A stretch of DNA of 7,769 nucleotides from an uncultured Spirochaetaceae bacterium (lineage in GTDB: Bacteria > Spirochaetota > Spirochaetia > Treponematales > UBA12059). Both the position numbers and the translations under genes were made by a program. Location of the stretch: positions 1-7,769 of the forward strand of contig CALKWG010000025.1 of NCBI GenBank assembly GCA_938004315.1, in the 5' to 3' direction. Below the pieces are notes generated by a model. That model was not told the origin of the DNA. It made no database searches and saw only the letters and a program-made list of their open reading frames with translations. Shown one piece after another: positions 6,040 through 7,769 of the stretch; within the stretch, counting starts at the first letter, position 1; every line of letters begins with the position of its first letter.

Positions 6040-6870
6040 CCCGTCGTCTTCGGACGGATCGGGATCGGCCGATTCGTCGAACGACGACGCCTCGTCGTTC
6101 GCGCTCCCTTCGTAAGCGCCCGGCCCTTCTTCGCCATCCCGGCGCTCGCCATCTTGGCGCTCGCCATCCTGGCGATCGCCCTTCTTCCTGGCGCGGTTGA
6201 CGCCCAGGGCCCGGCCGCGGAAATCCCGGCCGTCGAGCGCCGCGATAACCAGCTCCTCGATCGCGGGGTCGACGGTAATAAAGCTATAATTATCCATCGT
6301 CCGCACGTCGCCGACGGACTCCTCGGACACGCCGGGCGTCTCGAAGAGCAGGTCGAGCGCGACGCGGGCATAGAAGCGCTGCCGCCGGCCGGCGCTCACG
6401 AAGAGCGTGACGCCCTCGCCCTCGTAGCGCCGCTCGCGGCGCTTAGGCGGCTCGCGGCCCTCGCTTTCGGGCGCCGGACGGTCGGCCCTAGCCTTGCCGA
6501 CCGCGGCCTCCGGGGCAGCGGCGGACCGGGCGGGCGCGGCCGAGCCGCGGGGCTTCTCGGCCCGCGCCTGGGCGCGGCCGCCCGGAGCCGGCTCGCGCTT
6601 GCCGCGCTCGTCGGAGCCTCGCCCGTTCGAGCCCCGCTCGCGCGGGCCGCGCCCGTCGCGCCCGCGGCGGCCGCCGCCCTCGCCCCCCTCGAGGAGCAGG
6701 GCCGCGGCGACGTAGGCCCTTAAGTGCAGCGGCACGCCGCGCCTGAAGAGGCTTCGGCATTCTTGAAGGGCGTCGAGCCCGCTTGAATCATGAACCCGCT
6801 CGATCGCCGAGCGCAGGCGTTCGGCGATCATCGCCTTTTGGGCCTCGTTCAAGGCCGATGTAGATGCCAC
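6034..6870 (-). CDS. DbpA-type RNA-binding-domain protein without a helicase
   Basis: Probable cytoplasmic RNA-binding protein, 278 aa. Order: helical N-terminal segment (1-62); long low-complexity linker rich in Arg, Gly, Ala and Pro with RG repeats (63-150); a domain like the C-terminal RNA-binding domain of the DEAD-box helicase DbpA (about 153-228); and an acidic, Ser-rich tail (231-278). The domain assignment rests on VTLFVSAGRR, VGDVRTMDNYSFITV and GRDFRGRALGVNRA, the usual RRM-like DbpA pattern. No DEAD or other helicase motif is present, so it is not DbpA itself. In DbpA this domain binds 23S rRNA hairpin 92; whether this one does is unknown. A role in ribosome assembly or as an RNA chaperone is inference. 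The start is GTG 6870, supported by GGGGG 7 nt upstream; the nearby ATG at 6877 is out of frame. Three 5-residue repeats lie at 231-245. Confidence 0.85.
   Translation of the reverse strand: MASTSALNEAQKAMIAERLRSAIERVHDSSGLDALQECRSLFRRGVPLHLRAYVAAALLLEGGEGGGRRGRDGRGPRERGSNGRGSDERGKREPAPGGRAQARAEKPRGSAAPARSAAAPEAAVGKARADRPAPESEGREPPKRRERRYEGEGVTLFVSAGRRQRFYARVALDLLFETPGVSEESVGDVRTMDNYSFITVDPAIEELVIAALDGRDFRGRALGVNRARKKGDRQDGERQDGERRDGEEGPGAYEGSANDEASSFDESADPDPSEDDGL
6134..6178 (-). repeat. Three tandem 15-bp repeats inside a coding region
   Basis: Three adjacent 15-bp copies start at 6134, 6149 and 6164 with the pattern CCATCnnGGCGnTCG, differing at a few positions. On the minus strand they encode GERRD, GERQD and GDRQD (reading 6178 to 6134: GDRQD, GERQD, GERRD) just after the RNA-binding domain. 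Because 15 is a multiple of 3, copy-number change would keep the frame. Confidence 0.9.
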
Positions 6871-6877
6871 CTCGCAT

Positions 6878-6882
6878 CCCCC
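6878..6882 (-). promoter_or_regulatory. Shine-Dalgarno for the DbpA-domain gene
   Basis: CCCCC on the plus strand reads GGGGG (within TAGGGGGA) on the minus strand, 7 nt before GTG 6870. It is the only purine-rich site nearby and supports GTG as the start. Confidence 0.55.
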
Positions 6883-6912
6883 TATCGTTATCTATGTTCG
6901 CCGCCCGCGGCC

Positions 6913-6941
6913 TTGATGCCCGGGGCGGCCTCCGATACAGT
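6913..6941 (+). promoter_or_regulatory. Putative promoter for the exported protein-aroD unit, leaderless type
   Basis: TTGATG (6913-6918) and TACAGT (6936-6941) are 17 nt apart and each match the sigma-70 consensus at 4 of 6 positions. The -10 ends 7 nt before ATG 6949, and no Shine-Dalgarno sequence precedes that ATG. A transcript would start almost on the start codon. An inverted repeat CCGCCC/GGGCGG (6901-6906 and 6923-6928) spans the -35 and could be an operator, though such repeats arise easily at this GC content. Confidence 0.42.
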
Positions 6942-6967
6942 ATAGCCGATGATGCGCCGTCCGCCCA
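6939..6967 (-). promoter_or_regulatory. Possible divergent promoter for the DbpA-domain gene
   Basis: On the minus strand TATACT (plus-strand 6939-6944) matches a -10 at 5 of 6 positions. TTGGGC (6962-6967) lies 17 nt upstream as a weak -35, and overlaps the start of the divergent gene. This would give a 5' leader of about 60 nt for the gene starting at 6870. It shares the palindrome ATACAGTAT with the plus-strand promoter. Confidence 0.3.
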
Positions 6968-7467
6968 ACTCGTTCTTAACCTTTTGTCTCTGCCTAGCGG
7001 CCGCGGCGGCGGGCGCCCAAGCCGCCCGTTCGGCCTCGGCCCTCGCCTCGGCCGAGGCGCGGCCGACCGCGCCCCGTGCGCTGCCCGCCGATCCCGCCGA
7101 GCTCCTGGGCGCGAGCCCGGCCGAGCTCTTCGCCCGCTACGGCGCCCCGGACGCGGTCTACGCCGTGCGCGGGGCCGAGGCCTGGCAGGACGACGTGGCC
7201 TTCGACTACGCCGACTTCGCCGCCTTCATCTTCGGCGGCCGCGTGTGGCAGCTGCTCATACGTCCCTCCTACCGGGAGCCGGTCTGGGGCTTCGTCCCCG
7301 GCGCGGAGCTCGAGCGCATGCAGGCCAGCTTGGGCCTGCCCGAGCCGACCGACGACGCAGAGCTGGAATGGGCCCTGCCCTTCAGGGGCTGGCCCGTGCG
7401 CCTGCGCGTCCTCTTCGGGCAAGACGGCCGCGCGAGGGAGCTGTACCTCTATCGGGCCGATTTTTAA
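6949..7467 (+). CDS. Small exported protein of unknown function
   Basis: Predicted secreted or periplasmic protein, 172 aa, family not recognised. The N-terminus (MMRRP, then a hydrophobic stretch to about 22) is a signal peptide with a likely signal peptidase I site after GAQA (residue 25). Cys13 and Cys15 lie inside the hydrophobic stretch, so a lipobox is not convincing. A Pro/Ala-rich linker (26-48) precedes a compact domain of about 120 residues with LFARYGAPDAVYAVRG (60-75), WQDDVAFDYADF (79-90) and RVWQLLIR (98-105). These features suggest a small mixed alpha/beta domain that may bind a ligand or partner. Either ATG 6949 or 6952 could be the start; no Shine-Dalgarno is seen and a promoter -10 lies just upstream. 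It ends in TAA, 21 bp before aroD, and probably shares its transcript. Confidence 0.82.
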   Translation: MMRRPPNSFLTFCLCLAAAAAGAQAARSASALASAEARPTAPRALPADPAELLGASPAELFARYGAPDAVYAVRGAEAWQDDVAFDYADFAAFIFGGRVWQLLIRPSYREPVWGFVPGAELERMQASLGLPEPTDDAELEWALPFRGWPVRLRVLFGQDGRARELYLYRADF

Positions 7468-7475
7468 CCGAGGGT

Positions 7476-7483
7476 AGGGAGGA
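7476..7483 (+). promoter_or_regulatory. Shine-Dalgarno for aroD
   Basis: AGGGAGGA ends 5 nt before ATG 7489. This strong site fixes the aroD start and contrasts with the absence of one before the gene upstream. Confidence 0.8.
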
Positions 7484-7488
7484 AGCCC

Positions 7489-7724
7489 ATGCCTAAGCTC
7501 TGCCTGAGCCTCACCGGCCCCACCATAGAACGCAACCTCGCCGCGCTCGACCGCTACCGCGGCCTCGTGGACCTGGCCGAGCTCCGAGCCGACTTCTTAG
7601 ACCCGCAGGAGCGCTTCAGGATTAGGGAGTTCCCGGAGAAGGCCGGCATCCCGACCATCCTAACCGTGCGCAGAAGGCAGGACGGCGGTCGCTTCGACCA
7701 GGGCGAGGGCGTGCGCCTGGTCAT
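7489..7724 (+). CDS. aroD: Type I 3-dehydroquinate dehydratase, N-terminal part (truncated by the window end)
   Basis: First 78 codons of a shikimate-pathway enzyme that dehydrates 3-dehydroquinate to 3-dehydroshikimate through a Schiff-base lysine. The type I pattern is visible: opening strand KLCLSLTG (3-10), DLAELRADFLD (28-38) with the conserved ELR, and PTILTVRR (55-62) followed by DGGRF (65-69). The catalytic His and Lys lie in the missing part. After codon 78 (7720-7722) the frame runs into adapter; the tail DRKSVV and the stop at 7744-7746 are adapter, so the gene is cut, not short. Type I enzymes are usually about 220-250 aa; some lineages fuse them to shikimate dehydrogenase (AroDE), which cannot be judged here. 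It sits 21 bp behind the exported protein gene with its own strong ribosome site. Confidence 0.88.
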
Positions 7725-7769
7725 AGATCGGAAGAGCGTCGTGTAGGGAAAGAGTGTAGATCTCGGTGG
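7725..7769. other. Illumina P5-side adapter (artefact)
   Basis: Not genomic. From AGATCGGAAGAGCGTCGTGT onward the 45 bases match the reverse complement of the TruSeq universal (P5) adapter, running to ATCTCGGTGG with no i5 index inserted. Native sequence ends at about 7724. Confidence 0.98.

Noticed and set aside
6134..6178. CRISPR-like array
   Set aside because: The repeats are 15 bp, directly adjacent with no spacers, and encode part of a protein.
5262..6200. Plus-strand open frame of 312 codons overlapping the membrane protein gene
   Set aside because: The product is almost entirely Arg/Gly/Ala/Pro, the pattern of a shifted high-GC frame; the 5173-6039 frame has coherent membrane helices.
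6154..6723. Plus-strand frame of 189 codons antisense to the RNA-binding protein gene
   Set aside because: The opposite strand carries the DbpA-type domain; this frame is Ala/Arg/Gly-rich with no supporting motif.
7468..7488. Terminator between the exported protein gene and aroD
   Set aside because: The TTTTTAA at 7461-7467 is the end of the coding region (Phe codon and stop); no hairpin precedes it.
48..7724. A dedicated novel defence, mobile or secondary-metabolite system
   Set aside because: No integrase, transposase, nuclease, toxin-antitoxin pair, synthase or repeat array is present; the genes are signalling, envelope and housekeeping types in five separate transcription units.

Overview
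The window is a GC-rich bacterial fragment of about 7.7 kb with sequencing-library adapter at both ends. Native DNA runs only from about 48 to 7724. Positions 1-47 are Illumina P7-side adapter with an 8-nt index, and 7725-7769 are P5-side adapter. The first and last genes are therefore truncated or uncertain at their outer ends, and their apparent start and stop codons in the adapters are not biological.

The organism looks like a diderm bacterium with a coding-dense, high-GC genome. It has a lipoprotein-type ApbE, an exported periplasmic-type protein and a c-di-GMP enzyme. The pairing of a lipoprotein ApbE with a helicase-free DbpA-type RNA-binding protein and a type I dehydroquinase would suit a high-GC spirochaete, but this is an impression and the phylum is not established. 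Two quirks stand out. ATA and other NTA codons are common although other A-ending codons are nearly absent, and none of the seven visible gene ends uses TGA (five TAG, two TAA).

Layout. (1) 50-2485 (+): membrane PAS-GGDEF-EAL protein with a degenerate GGDEF site and an intact EAL phosphodiesterase site. (2) 2495-3391 (+): PAP2-family membrane lipid phosphatase, tightly coupled to gene 1. (3) 3388-4428 (-): ApbE FAD:protein FMN transferase, predicted lipoprotein, meeting gene 2 tail to tail. (4) 4456-5121 (-): metallo-beta-lactamase-fold hydrolase of glyoxalase II type, just upstream of apbE in the same transcription direction. (5) 5173-6039 (+): membrane protein of unknown function, divergent from gene 4. 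(6) 6034-6870 (-): DbpA-type RNA-binding-domain protein without a helicase, tail to tail with gene 5. (7) 6949-7467 (+): small exported protein of unknown function. (8) 7489-7724 (+): 5' part of a type I 3-dehydroquinate dehydratase gene, probably co-transcribed with gene 7.

The transcription units are 1-2 (+), 4-3 (-), 5 (+), 6 (-) and 7-8 (+). The divergent spacers 5122-5172 and 6871-6948 are the main promoter sites. Two of the predicted promoters place the -10 element 7-8 nt before the ATG with no Shine-Dalgarno sequence, suggesting leaderless mRNAs. No gap between genes exceeds 80 bases. I saw no RNA gene, insertion sequence, CRISPR array or mobile element. The genes read as ordinary chromosomal housekeeping and signalling genes rather than a dedicated new system. 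The most interesting points are the degenerate GGDEF/intact EAL enzyme paired with PAP2, the stand-alone DbpA-domain protein, the leaderless-type promoters and the unusual codon and stop usage.
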